Source of the DNA: an uncultured Clostridia bacterium
Lineage (GTDB): Bacteria > Bacillota > Clostridia > Christensenellales > UBA1242
NCBI GenBank assembly: GCA_944383415.1
Contig: CALWPK010000002.1
Coordinates: 1-43,302, forward strand
Direction of reading: 5' to 3'
Length of the DNA: 43,302 nt
In this document: piece after piece, positions 8,704 through 17,277 of the stretch
Layout: the number at the start of each line of letters is the position of its first letter
Numbering within the stretch: the first letter of the stretch is position 1
The notes under the pieces: model-generated
The model's input: the letters and a program-made list of their open reading frames with translations, nothing else
Told to the model about the DNA's origin: nothing
Databases searched by the model: none
Translations under genes and position numbers: made by a program

Positions 8704-8902
8704 ATGAAGCACAAATCAGTCGATCAGCATAATATCAATGGTATAAAAACCCACCTTCTATCAAAAGTATGGGAAACGTTTTTTAGACATCGTTTTTTCA
8801 TTGGTTGGACTGGTAGTGCTCTCCCCGCTCATGCTAGTAATCGCAATAATCCTAAAATGCACTCTCAAGCATGACATTATCTTCTCTCAATATCGACCGT
8901 CA
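8704..8902 (+). pseudogene. N-terminal fragment of a PglC/WcaJ-type sugar-phosphate transferase
   Basis: From ATG 8704 the frame reads MKHKSVDQHNINGIK and then shifts at a run of five A's (8742-8746). With one A removed it continues as PTFYQKYGKRFLDIVFSLVG (reading to about nt 8813), then a hydrophobic segment and IIFSQYRP. This is the membrane-anchor start of the bacterial sugar transferase family (initiating phosphoglycosyl transferases), which normally continues with G-K-x-G and K-F-R-T-M motifs. Those are missing: right after SQYRP the sequence becomes a VirD4/TraG fragment in the same frame. The gene is thus both frameshifted and cut off, and cannot make an active enzyme. In an intact locus it would load the first sugar phosphate onto undecaprenyl phosphate. 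Confidence 0.75.
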
Positions 8903-9411
8903 ATGCTTATTTCCGACCCGAAAGGTGAATTATATTCCCTGCACGCTAAAAGCCTTATAAATCGTGGATATGAAGTCAAAATCCTTGATTTAAGGAACCC
9001 TTATTGCTCAATTAGGTGGAACCCACTTGAAAGGCCATTCGAAATGTATCAAGAAATGCTTTCACTTGATGACAAGGTTAGATAAATGAAGAAGAAGGCT
9101 ATTATGTGTTTGAAGATAAAATTTACTATAACGAAGATGAAAAGAATTCTGCTGTGCAAGTTAGAAAACAAGAAATTTTTGATGAAGTTTATGAGGACCT
9201 AAACGATATTTGTTCTGTTCTGTGCCCTGTAACAAACAAAAGTGAGCCAATTTGGGAAAGTGGCGCCAAGAATTTTATTCTTGCAATATGCCTTGCTATG
9301 CTCGAAGATAGTGAAAATCCCGAGCTTGGTATGACAAAGGAAAAATTTAATTTCTTTAACATAATGAAGATTGCAACCAACACTCAAAATGATTGTGAGG
9401 AAATTTATGTT
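8903..9411 (+). pseudogene. Internal fragment of a VirD4/TraG-type conjugation coupling protein
   Basis: From about 8903 the translation reads MLISDPKGELYSLHAKSLIN and then a KILDLRNP...IRWNPLE stretch. This is the classic block downstream of Walker A in type IV coupling proteins (VirD4/TraG/TcpA). The frame breaks near 9081 and resumes in the next frame as NEEEGYYVFEDKIYY, continuing through EPIWESGAKNFILAICLAML. It stops being VirD4-like at about 9390-9411, where it meets sequence of the opposite-strand gene. Walker A and the C-terminal half are absent, so only about 170 of the usual ~600 residues remain, with a frameshift. This is relic evidence that a conjugative or integrative element once lay here or recombined into this site. 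Confidence 0.75.
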
Positions 9412-9604
9412 CTCCGCCTTTTTTAGAATGTTTCCAATCTCTATTCAAAACAGCTCTACCATCTGGTCCGTACCATCTTTGCTGGATAAGTTCTCCATTT
9501 TCATTAAATAAATCAATTCTTGTGTTTGGCATTCCTTCTTTTTTTAAACTTCCTATACGGCCAGTTTGAGACATTTTTCCACCGCTTGGCTTACACATTC
9601 CCAT
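9356..9604 (-). pseudogene. Small PDGRAVLNRDW-type protein, C-terminus replaced at a junction
   Basis: An 82-codon ORF. About 70 residues are genuine: a Cys- and Gly-containing start (MGMCKPSGGKMSQTG), then NTRIDLFNENGELIQQRWY, PDGRAVLNRDW and HKFPHNHF. I recall similar short proteins with this aromatic, His-rich ending beside mobile-element genes in Bacillota; their function is unknown to me. The final residues (ECWLQSSLC) are the antisense of the VirD4 fragment, so the natural last residues were probably lost at the join. The start overlaps the HNH gene stop by one base (TAATG) and has a perfect GGAGGTGAT ribosome site within the HNH gene, so the two are co-translated. Confidence 0.55.
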
Positions 9605-10431
9605 TATATCACCTCCTGAGGAAAAAGTTCAAATGTTTTAGAAAGTGTTTTGCCTCCATCTCCATATAAATTAAATTTCAATTCTTTTCCATTTAAATTT
9701 TCTACTTTGAGCATTGTTTTAAATCTACCTATAACATTATATTTTGTTTTAATTTTTATATTGTCCAAAACCCAATCAATTTTATTAACATCTTCTGCAA
9801 CAACTTGTATTGTTCCTTGATAATTATCAACTTCTATTGATAAGACCTTAGGAGGATTTATCCAATACTTAGGTGGTGAAGATCTCACAATTTCAAATAA
9901 TTTTTTCTTCTCTTCAAAACTAACTAAATTCCAATCAACGCTCTCATAAGGATTTTGAATGTAAGGAATATTTTTCTCTTTTATTGTGGCGTTTTCAAGA
10001 CCAAAATTTGTCAAATCCGCCTTTATTTTCCATCTATAAATTTTATTTCGTTCTTCGAAATCCATTTGTGCCATAGTTAAATGTGTTGCATAATCCAATT
10101 CACTGCAATTGTTTACTTTCATAAAATGCTCTTTTACATTTTCTCCATATCCTAGTCTTTGAGAATTTCTAATATGTTTTACTCCGTGACATTTACTACA
10201 AATCCCAACAATGTCTTTAAGTGTTTGTATTTTGTTCTTTACATCAAACTCCCAAACTTCGTGAGCATCTAAATCGTCCGTTACAAATCCACAAATTGCA
10301 CATTTATGATTAGCTCTTTCATAGCAAGCATTTCTAACAATGTCCCACTCCTTTTTAGGTAAAGTTTTGCTAAAATCATTACCCCAAGCACCTTTTGGTA
10401 GCAAATCTATAGTAAGTTTTAAATCTTTCAT
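9604..10431 (-). CDS. HNH endonuclease
   Basis: A 275-residue protein. The N-terminal half holds an HNH nuclease fold: CAIC (HKCAICGF), a D-A-H-E-V-W histidine motif and CSKCH (GICSKCHGVKH), giving a zinc site of paired cysteines around the catalytic histidine. Residues from about 190 form a separate, probably beta-rich, domain (LSIEVDNYQGTIQVVAEDVN) not recognised. Such proteins occur in genomic islands and prophage-like regions and cut DNA or RNA; the target here is unknown. AGGAGG precedes the ATG and overlaps the stop codon of an upstream fragment (10441-10542). It is translationally coupled to the small PDGRAVLNRDW-type gene. It looks intact in a surrounding of broken genes. Confidence 0.75.
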   Translation of the reverse strand: MKDLKLTIDLLPKGAWGNDFSKTLPKKEWDIVRNACYERANHKCAICGFVTDDLDAHEVWEFDVKNKIQTLKDIVGICSKCHGVKHIRNSQRLGYGENVKEHFMKVNNCSELDYATHLTMAQMDFEERNKIYRWKIKADLTNFGLENATIKEKNIPYIQNPYESVDWNLVSFEEKKKLFEIVRSSPPKYWINPPKVLSIEVDNYQGTIQVVAEDVNKIDWVLDNIKIKTKYNVIGRFKTMLKVENLNGKELKFNLYGDGGKTLSKTFELFPQEVI

Positions 10432-10440
10432 TATTGCCTC

Positions 10441-10542
10441 CTAAATTTCAAGGTATAGTTCGCCTGCTAGATATTTCTTTGTAAATTCAACAATTCCCAT
10501 CTTCTTTATTAATTCTTCTTTATTAAAAGGGTCAATTGCTTT
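10441..10542 (-). pseudogene. C-terminal fragment of an unknown gene upstream of the HNH gene
   Basis: About 33 codons, reading AIDPFNKEELIKKMGIVEFT then KKYLAGELYLEI and a stop, remain directly after the end of the IS3-like remnant. Any longer reading frame starts inside the IS remnant and is not genuine. The stop codon is part of the ribosome site of the HNH gene, so this was the preceding gene of the same operon. I do not recognise the family. Confidence 0.45.
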
Positions 10543-10781
10543 TGAAGTGAACCCCATTTTTGCTACCGCAAAAAAGGACACTTTAATAAAAATTTCTCTT
10601 ATGGTAAAATTGCATAGGAGGTATTTTTTATGGCTGGTAAAGGACAAAAATTTAATTCTTACTCACCTGAATTAAAACAAGAAGTTTTAAATAAATATTT
10701 TTCAGGTAAGGTAGTAGAGTTTCTTTAGGTAGAGAATATAATATTTCTCACAAAACAATTAGTAATTGGATACATAAAGTT
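10543..10781 (+). mobile_element. IS3-like remnant, copy A (left end and start of orfA)
   Basis: It begins with a terminus-like TGAAGTGAACCCC. After a leader with AGGAGGT comes an orfA start, MAGKGQKFNSYSPELKQEVL then NKYFSGK. A one-base deletion near 10708-10713 breaks the frame; in the next frame the helix-turn-helix continues as GREYNISHKTISNWIHK. This is the N-terminal HTH of an IS3/IS150-type OrfA. Homology stops at ATACATAAAGTT, where a DUF362 gene fragment begins on the other strand. A second copy lies inverted at 18275-18536. No right end, orfB or DDE domain is present, so it is inactive. Confidence 0.75.
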
Positions 10782-10913
10782 GTGCCCGCCTGGTTCTCCA
10801 GTGGAAATCTTGACTGCCACTTTTCCCTTGAGGTCTCTATTCATAGCATCGAAGATTTTGATTAGCCCTTCTGGAGTGATCTCTCTTGTAAAATATACAG
10901 TTGACTTTTTCAT
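10782..10913 (-). pseudogene. DUF362-family protein, N-terminal fragment
   Basis: The gene starts at ATG 10913, with an AGAGAAAG ribosome site, and reads MKKSTVYFTREITPEGLIKI, then KGKVAVKISTGEPGGHN. This is the characteristic start of DUF362 proteins (Fe-S-associated, often with ferredoxin domains, usually 300 or more residues). After about 44 codons it runs straight into the inner end of IS remnant copy A and the frame becomes antisense IS sequence. Function is therefore lost. The deletion probably accompanied IS insertion or a later IS-adjacent deletion. Confidence 0.7.
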
Positions 10914-11305
10914 ACTTTCTCTTTTTAATATTTTTATTTTAATACCTAAACTTAACTTTAAGTCAAGCGAATTGAATAAAAAATAAAATAATTTTTAAAT
11001 TTAGTTAGATCAAATTTTTTATATTTACTTGAAAATTATGATTATGAAAAAAATAAAAGGATTTAAAATTATAATAATATTAAAAAATTAATTGAAGCAT
11101 TAAAATATAAAAAATTAATGAAAAAATTAAAAAAATCATTAAAAATACTAAAAAAAACACTAAAAATACTATAATTTCATAAATAAATTAAATTTTTAAT
11201 AAATTATAAATAATCAATATAAATTAATTCATTAATTAAAATTTCATTGATATTTTGTATAACTATTTAATTTTAACTATGTAGACATTATTTAGATAAA
11301 AATAT
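10914..11305. other. AT-rich gene-free stretch
   Basis: Almost only A and T with repeated short units such as ATTAAAAA and ACTAAAAATACTA around 11100-11175. I see no coding frame, no GC-containing hairpin and no RNA gene. It ends at the promoter of the TraX-like gene. A similar desert lies outside the other IS remnant (18540-18900). Confidence 0.7.
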
Positions 11306-11334
11306 TTGAAAAAGAATAAAAAATATATTATGAT
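11306..11334 (+). promoter_or_regulatory. Promoter of the TraX-like gene, leaderless
   Basis: TTGAAA (11306-11311), a 17-nt spacer and TATGAT (11329-11334) end 6 nt before ATG 11341. Transcription would begin at about the A of the ATG, and no ribosome site exists. Confidence 0.75.
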
Positions 11335-11340
11335 AATAGT

Positions 11341-12090
11341 ATGAAAATGAAAATTCTCAATCGCTCAATACTAAAGTGGATCGCATTGTTTTCAATGCTA
11401 ATTGACCACATAGGTGCAATTTTTGGGCAGGAGACTTTTGCTAGTTGGAACTTATCTTGGTTATATACATTTTTTAGGATAATCGGCAGATTGGCATTTC
11501 CTATTTTTGCATTCTTTATTTCTGAGGGGTGGAGGTACACTAGGAATAGGAAAAAGTATTTTTTCTTAATAGTCATTTTCGCAGTCCTGTCGCAACCAAT
11601 ATATTATTTTGCATTGAATACGTCTAGATTTAGTTTGAATATATTCTTCACATTCATATTTTCAATGATATTATTATTTTTGGTAGACAAAATACGGATG
11701 AATAAATCTACCGCATTTATAAATTCAATTTTGATTTTTGATATCGTTTTGCTTGTAGTTTTGCTGAACGCGATCGGAGTGTCTGTTTCGTATGGACTAT
11801 ATGGAATTGTATTGCCTGTTGTATTTTATTTATTCTATCATACTTCTTTTGGCAAAAGGATATGGATGTGGGCAATCGTGGCAGTGATGATGATCCTATT
11901 TTGGCTACGTGGATTTGTTCTGATAGATGATATTACTATGAATAGTTTTACCGAACTATTTGCTCTCATATCCATTCCGTTACTGTGCCTGTACAGCGGA
12001 GAGAAAGGGAAATTAGGTTGCAAGTGGCTATTTTATATATTTTATCCAGTCCATATATTGCTGATTTATCTAATCAGTTTGCTGATATAA
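11341..12090 (+). CDS. TraX-family membrane protein
   Basis: A 249-residue integral membrane protein with about seven to eight hydrophobic segments. Its start, LKWIALFSMLIDHIGAIFG, followed by FRIIGRLAFPIFAFFISEGW and ALSQP-like spacing, is diagnostic of the TraX family. The family is named after the F-plasmid protein that N-acetylates pilin; chromosomal members in Bacillota are thought to acylate surface molecules. No tra operon surrounds it. It sits near an O-antigen ligase-like gene, so modification of a cell-surface polymer is plausible but unproven. The start codon is supported by an adjacent consensus promoter that leaves no room for a leader. Confidence 0.85.
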   Translation: MKMKILNRSILKWIALFSMLIDHIGAIFGQETFASWNLSWLYTFFRIIGRLAFPIFAFFISEGWRYTRNRKKYFFLIVIFAVLSQPIYYFALNTSRFSLNIFFTFIFSMILLFLVDKIRMNKSTAFINSILIFDIVLLVVLLNAIGVSVSYGLYGIVLPVVFYLFYHTSFGKRIWMWAIVAVMMILFWLRGFVLIDDITMNSFTELFALISIPLLCLYSGEKGKLGCKWLFYIFYPVHILLIYLISLLI

Positions 12091-12540
12091 TGAAATTGAA
12101 CCTTCTGAAATCAACCTCACGCGTTTAGCATCGTCAATGTGTACAAAAATATTGCAACTAGTTATCTTCATTTCTCGCTAAGATGTAAAAATTAAATAAT
12201 ATTATATCTATATACCTATTAAACTAATTTTGATTATCATTAATTGTATTTTTGTATTTTGAGTGATTTATCATATAGATAATTATCAATATGTATTTAT
12301 TCCGAACATATATTTTGAATTGCAAATTAAATAATAATTCTAAACCGCTATTTATGATCATGAGAAAAATAAAACAACATATCTTTTGCTGTTCTTTTAA
12401 TATATTTCATCGGATGTAAATTTTATATCAAAATTATAATTGTAGGATTGTTTTGTTTTTGATTTTGTGTTTTGTGTGAAAATGATTTCGAATTACGGGC
12501 AATCATCTAGTATTTAATAATCAGGATGAGGAATAAAATG
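12091..12540. other. Gene-free intergenic stretch
   Basis: About 450 nt, AT-rich, with stops in all frames and no convincing terminator after the TraX-like gene. No RNA gene or repeat was recognised. It ends at the promoter of the next gene. Confidence 0.6.
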
Positions 12541-12569
12541 TTGCCATATCCAATTTTTAATGCTATAAT
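12541..12569 (+). promoter_or_regulatory. Promoter of the O-antigen ligase-like gene
   Basis: TTGCCA (12541-12546), a 17-nt spacer and TATAAT (12564-12569). The ATG at 12580 lies 10 nt later with no ribosome site, so the message would have a leader of only about 4 nt. Confidence 0.75.
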
Positions 12570-12579
12570 ATATTAAGTT

Positions 12580-13920
12580 ATGACCCGAGAGTTGGTGGGA
12601 CAAAAATTAAAACAGTTTTTTTCAAACAAAACGATTGTATTTTGTTTGATATTTACTATTTTGTTTCTGCTTGCAGGATACGTAAAATGGTTTGAAATTG
12701 CACAAGGAATGGTCTCAATTTTGGCATTTATCATTTTGCCAGTACAATCTGCCTTTTCATTCTTTTTATACTTGCATTGTTTCACATATAGTGCTTTTGG
12801 GGCGAGATATCCAATCAGTTTTATCATATTATTCGCAGTCTTCGTCATCATTTTATTGGTCAAATTTTGCATAGGGTTGAAAAAAAATAGATACCATTTT
12901 TATAAGCCGATAGTCTTAGCGATTTCAATTTTTGTCATATTTTATGTTTTGATTAGTTTTGCTTATGATATATATTTTGAGGCATTTTGCTACATTGGAT
13001 ATTTTATACTTGCATATTTATTCTTGGCATTGCGAGGCGAGTTTGATATCAGGCAGGCAATGAAATATTTGACTGCTAGTCTCATCATATCTTGCACATT
13101 GTCGCTGATCGCACTAGGCTTGCCAAACTACGGCTACGAAGTTTTATATGGCTCGTCTAGATTCAATGCATTTTTCCATCATCCAAACTATCTATATATG
13201 GTCGCTCTGTTTGTTTTGACGTATTATTTCTATAGATATTTGACTCACAACCTGAAAACGACAAAGTTTGTAATTTTGTATGTGGTCTGTGCAACAATCG
13301 TTTTGTCCACGCTATCCAAAACTGGGATAGTGCTACTAGCATTATTCTCAATACTTTTCTTCGTTTTGTTGCTAAGAGAGAATTTCAAAAAAAGGATAAT
13401 AATTGTCTTAATTATCTTGCTAATAATGACTGTGATTGCGTTGATATGCCACAAATTTGTTTTCGCATTGATTGACCGATTTATTGTAAATAATGGAGAC
13501 ATCGTCAATTCACTTTTGACAGGCAGAGATGAGATATGGCTAGAATATCTGAAAGCAAGCGTAGAAGATCCATTCACTTTCCTATTTGGACACGGGTTGG
13601 TGGCTCAAGAGGTATATATCCCTAGTCAGCAGATGACACGGGCTAGTCACAATCTGTATTTGTTCCTGCTCTACAGATTTGGTTTAATAGGTCTGATTTC
13701 ATTAATTTACATTGTTTTCTTGTTCATAAAAAATCTAAACAGAGAGCGACCTAAGTTTTTGGCATCTTTGCCATTGATTTGGTATTTGATAGAAAGTCTA
13801 TGCGACAACACTTTCAAGCCGTACAATTTTATGCTGATGATATTGTCTATAATGATTTTGTTTATTGATACAAAAGATAAAACTATGAGAAATAAAGAAA
13901 GTGTTGAGGGCAAAGTTTAG
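12580..13920 (+). CDS. O-antigen ligase/polymerase (Wzy/WaaL-like) membrane protein
   Basis: A 446-residue protein with roughly 10-12 transmembrane segments. The Wzy_C-type core is visible: SRFNAFFHHPNYLYMVALF, a TLSKTGIVLL helix, a large loop with SLLTGRDEIWLEYLKAS, then FGHGLV, and ASHNLYLFLLYRFGLIGLI. The R-D...W and H-N-L-Y motifs match O-antigen polymerases and ligases, which join undecaprenyl-linked glycan repeat units outside the membrane. Whether it polymerises or ligates cannot be told from sequence. In a monoderm it would act on capsule or wall polysaccharide. It stands alone, 490 nt from the TraX-like gene, with its own promoter and near-leaderless start. Confidence 0.85.
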   Translation: MTRELVGQKLKQFFSNKTIVFCLIFTILFLLAGYVKWFEIAQGMVSILAFIILPVQSAFSFFLYLHCFTYSAFGARYPISFIILFAVFVIILLVKFCIGLKKNRYHFYKPIVLAISIFVIFYVLISFAYDIYFEAFCYIGYFILAYLFLALRGEFDIRQAMKYLTASLIISCTLSLIALGLPNYGYEVLYGSSRFNAFFHHPNYLYMVALFVLTYYFYRYLTHNLKTTKFVILYVVCATIVLSTLSKTGIVLLALFSILFFVLLLRENFKKRIIIVLIILLIMTVIALICHKFVFALIDRFIVNNGDIVNSLLTGRDEIWLEYLKASVEDPFTFLFGHGLVAQEVYIPSQQMTRASHNLYLFLLYRFGLIGLISLIYIVFLFIKNLNRERPKFLASLPLIWYLIESLCDNTFKPYNFMLMILSIMILFIDTKDKTMRNKESVEGKV

Positions 13921-14135
13921 CACGTGATCGCTGGTTCAAATATCTCAATATGATTGAATTTGCAACAGAAAAATGGTTTGAAAAGCATAAAAGATCAATA
14001 TTGTATATATTATAAAACGATGGCTTTCATATAAAATAATTGTCAATTTGTTAATTTTATCTGATGAAATTAGGTATCAAAACTATGGATTTTATTTCAG
14101 TCAAAATCAAACATTGAAATTTTTAAATCAAAAAG

Positions 14136-14158
14136 AGCGTTTAGTTGTCATAAACGCT
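14136..14158. promoter_or_regulatory. Perfect dyad touching the -35 box of the CvpA-like gene
   Basis: AGCGTTTA (14136-14143) and TAAACGCT (14151-14158) form an 8-bp dyad with a 7-nt spacer. It abuts the -35 box, sharing one base, which is a typical position for an activator or repressor site. The binding protein is unknown. Confidence 0.5.
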
Positions 14159-14186
14159 TGTAAACACAATGAATTTGATATATAAT
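14158..14186 (+). promoter_or_regulatory. Promoter of the CvpA-like gene
   Basis: TTGTAA (14158-14163), a 17-nt spacer and TATAAT (14181-14186), followed by a strong GAGAGGGAG ribosome site before ATG 14207. Confidence 0.75.
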
Positions 14187-14206
14187 AAACATATAGAGAG
14201 GGAGTT

Positions 14207-17140
14207 ATGTCTGACATTATCTTTGGAGTTAGTTTGGGATTAATTGTATTTTTTCTTTTAATCGGTTTTTTGGTGGGCTTGATACGAGGAGTGAAACGAT
14301 CAGCGGTGCATATCGCGTTCGTGGTGGTGAGCATTTTGATCGCATTTTTCGTTACGCGACCAATAGTTAATGCAGTATTAGGAATTAGCATCACTATTGA
14401 TGGTTCGGCAACTACTATCAGTGATTACATATTGACAATGGTGAATGACAATGTGATAGATCTATCCAATTTTGATTCTGCATCCACATTCATTCAGGCG
14501 TTGCCATCAGCAATCGCGAATCCTATAGTGTTTATGGTAGTTATGATATTGGTCTATTTCGTGATAGATATCATTTATTTAATAGTTGCTAGGATCGCTT
14601 TCGGCAAGAAGAAAAATGATTTCGCTGAGCACAAGGCACATAGATTGCCAGGTGGATTGGTGGGCATAGTTGAGGCGTGCCTATTCGTGTTCGTATTCTT
14701 TGCGCCGATCACATCCCTGACCGCGACTTATAGCGACATTATCTCGCAGTCTGGAGCGTCCGCTGTAGAAACAGAGACCGCAACAGATGACAGGTATTTA
14801 AAATCGATCGGTGCCTTAGTGTCTGAAAATATGCCTACAGAGGTCGATGAAATAATAAATTCTTTCAATGACTCTGCCATCGGTAGAGTATGCTCAATCG
14901 GTGGGATAAACGATATATTGTTTGACGAACTATCAAATATTAAGGTAGATGGCGAAAAAATCAAGATTAGAGATGAAATAGTCTCGATTGCGGATAGTTA
15001 TGATTCATTCGTGGTAGTCTACAACAATTTCATTGATCAAGATTATGAAAATCTGGAGTTTTCATCACTAAAAGATGCTTTGACACGCGTTATTGAAAAC
15101 AATTTGTTCAAGACTGTCCTATCTAATACAATCGGTGATTTGGTCGTGAATTTCAAAGAGTTGGACCCTGAATTTACGGATAAACTTCCTGATCTAGCAA
15201 GAGACATCATCGTCACTTTGCAAACTAGATTTTCATCCGAAGGGTTTGATGCGTACGAATATCTATCACACGACCTATTGAAAATGCTAGACATTTTCGA
15301 GACCGTAGTCGAGAGCGGAAAGATTGAAACTTTCATCAACTTCAACAGCGAAGATACGACCTCAAGTGATATCATAAATATGATTACAGACAATTCAGAT
15401 CTACTATCAGACGTGCTATTTGATTTCGTTGATTTGAATCTGATGAATGACACTTTGCCTATCGTTCTTGATTATTTGAACCAAACGATAGAATCTAAAT
15501 TTGAAAACGATCAAGGGCTAACTGTGGCACTGAATGCGGACATCTCGAATGAAGAATTTAAAAGCACTATTTCTACCTTATTTGATGGCGATAAATCAAT
15601 TTTGGCTCAATTGAATCAATTGGAGAAAAATTATAACATTCTAGCTATGTTAGATGCGGAAAATGCGTTGGAATTTTTATTGGACATTGAGAATATCGAC
15701 CTTGCTCTAGCACAATTTGGCGCGATTATGGACGACTTAAATGGGCTTGAATTGCTAAGTTTCGCCGACACGACCGGCAAGGAAATAAAATCTCTGGAGA
15801 ATATATTGAAAATCTCTGGAATCAACGTTTTGGGTGACACTGTCACTGTGAAGACTGGCGACGTATACACCACTACTCAGTTGAACACCTATGAAGAATT
15901 CTTCACATACATAAGCGCACCTATCAAAAAGATCGTAGAAGCGAATTTGGCGGATTTGATCGACGATGAAATCAATTTTGATAATATTCTCAACACTTTG
16001 ACCTCTGCTATCAGCGGAGAAAGTGAGGGAGAGGAAGATTTATATTTCTTGGCAGATATATTGATGCCGTTCTATGAATTGGATCAATCTAGTTTGGCTG
16101 GGCAATCATTGGATATGGTATTCGTGCAGATAACCGATCTGTTGAAAGAAAATCTTGGCGATGTGCTAGATCTATCCACCACTGCGGAGACAGAGAATTA
16201 TCAGACTTGGGAAACTAGACTCGTATCTGTGGCTACCATCTTTGATATTTTGAATAGTGGTGAAATGCCTTCTAGCGATGGTCAGTCGACTGTGACTTAT
16301 TTAAAATATTTGCTAGGCGAAAATGTGGATTATTTTGAATTGATGAAGAGTATGAACGCTGACGGCAGTGTGACGGCTCTACTAAATACCATATTTGGCA
16401 ACACTATGTATAATAAAATCAATTCTCAAATCTTCTCTATGGTGGATAGGCAAATTGCAGATTTCACAGGAGTGTATGTAGAGACTGATGTTACAAACTT
16501 GTATGAAGAAAAAGATAGTTATATCAGTTTGATAACTTCAATCGTGTCATATCTAGACGATGGACAATTTGATAACGCAGATCTGACCACTCAGTTGACC
16601 GCGATCGGTGGAATCTTGAACGAATTGAGGACATCTGCACAAAATGGCGTGATGAATGAAGTCTTTGCCAATTTGATCTGGTATATGACAGGAGAAGTGA
16701 TCGACACCGAAAACGCCGATGCCTACGCTAATAAAACTACACCTTTTGAATATGCAGATAAAGTAAAAGAATATTTGAATGCGGATAGCGTAGTAGACGG
16801 CTACTATGGTATAGATTATCTTGCAGAGGTTGAGGGGCTAGTCGACTTCATCGAATTGGGCAACAATATTGTGGAAAGTCTAAATCAGGTAGATTTATCT
16901 ACAGATACTGGTAGACAACAGTTTGTAGCGAGCCTTGAAGAAACTATAAACGCTTTCGAAGATCCGCAAGCGGTGGTAGATAAGGCGGTAGAGATAGCGA
17001 ATGTTGTATTAAACGATGAGCAATTGGCTAAAATTCAAGCACAAAGCGCAGATATGATCACCGCCATCAATGAATCTACCTCATTGAACGATGATATCAA
17101 AGCATCGCTTTTGGAATTGTTCGGACTTGATCAACAATAG
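14207..17140 (+). CDS. CvpA-like membrane protein with ~800-residue extension
   Basis: A 977-residue protein. The first ~175 residues hold four hydrophobic helices (about 5-28, 34-52, 105-130, 147-170) with GLIRGVKRSAV after the first and RLPGGLVGIVEACLF before the last. This layout matches CvpA-type proteins, which are normally only about 160-180 residues long. The remaining ~800 residues are strongly acidic, without further membrane segments, and consist of helix-forming stretches rich in L, D and N with recurring F-x-x-L / L-L-x-L patterns. By topology this part would probably be outside the membrane. I do not recognise that part. Promoter, dyad, ribosome site and terminator frame it as a single-gene unit. 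It may be a lineage-specific surface protein; a link to CvpA function (septation/envelope, colicin V export in E. coli) is only by the N-terminus. Confidence 0.6.
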   Translation: MSDIIFGVSLGLIVFFLLIGFLVGLIRGVKRSAVHIAFVVVSILIAFFVTRPIVNAVLGISITIDGSATTISDYILTMVNDNVIDLSNFDSASTFIQALPSAIANPIVFMVVMILVYFVIDIIYLIVARIAFGKKKNDFAEHKAHRLPGGLVGIVEACLFVFVFFAPITSLTATYSDIISQSGASAVETETATDDRYLKSIGALVSENMPTEVDEIINSFNDSAIGRVCSIGGINDILFDELSNIKVDGEKIKIRDEIVSIADSYDSFVVVYNNFIDQDYENLEFSSLKDALTRVIENNLFKTVLSNTIGDLVVNFKELDPEFTDKLPDLARDIIVTLQTRFSSEGFDAYEYLSHDLLKMLDIFETVVESGKIETFINFNSEDTTSSDIINMITDNSDLLSDVLFDFVDLNLMNDTLPIVLDYLNQTIESKFENDQGLTVALNADISNEEFKSTISTLFDGDKSILAQLNQLEKNYNILAMLDAENALEFLLDIENIDLALAQFGAIMDDLNGLELLSFADTTGKEIKSLENILKISGINVLGDTVTVKTGDVYTTTQLNTYEEFFTYISAPIKKIVEANLADLIDDEINFDNILNTLTSAISGESEGEEDLYFLADILMPFYELDQSSLAGQSLDMVFVQITDLLKENLGDVLDLSTTAETENYQTWETRLVSVATIFDILNSGEMPSSDGQSTVTYLKYLLGENVDYFELMKSMNADGSVTALLNTIFGNTMYNKINSQIFSMVDRQIADFTGVYVETDVTNLYEEKDSYISLITSIVSYLDDGQFDNADLTTQLTAIGGILNELRTSAQNGVMNEVFANLIWYMTGEVIDTENADAYANKTTPFEYADKVKEYLNADSVVDGYYGIDYLAEVEGLVDFIELGNNIVESLNQVDLSTDTGRQQFVASLEETINAFEDPQAVVDKAVEIANVVLNDEQLAKIQAQSADMITAINESTSLNDDIKASLLELFGLDQQ

Positions 17141-17277
17141 GTTTTATCGCAGGTCCGATATGGAAATTTGAAGATTTGCCTTATTGAAATTTTCTAGTAT
17201 AGGCACTATGAATGTCGAATCGAAAAGGGACAGAACTTAAGAATACAAAATCGGCAATTCTACAATATATAAAAGGG

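Noticed and set aside
10441..10647. A 68-codon minus-strand ORF as a full gene
   Set aside because: Its first half is antisense to the IS3-like remnant; only the last ~33 codons look genuine, so it is recorded as a fragment.
10543..10781. IS remnants interpreted as a MITE
   Set aside because: Only one terminus (TGAAGTGAACCCC) is present; the other end has no inverted copy, copy B extends further into orfA than copy A, and both contain transposase coding sequence.
11090..11180. CRISPR-like or iteron-like array in the AT desert
   Set aside because: Short ATTAAAAA/ACTAAAAA units are irregular in length and spacing with no distinct spacers; low-complexity DNA.
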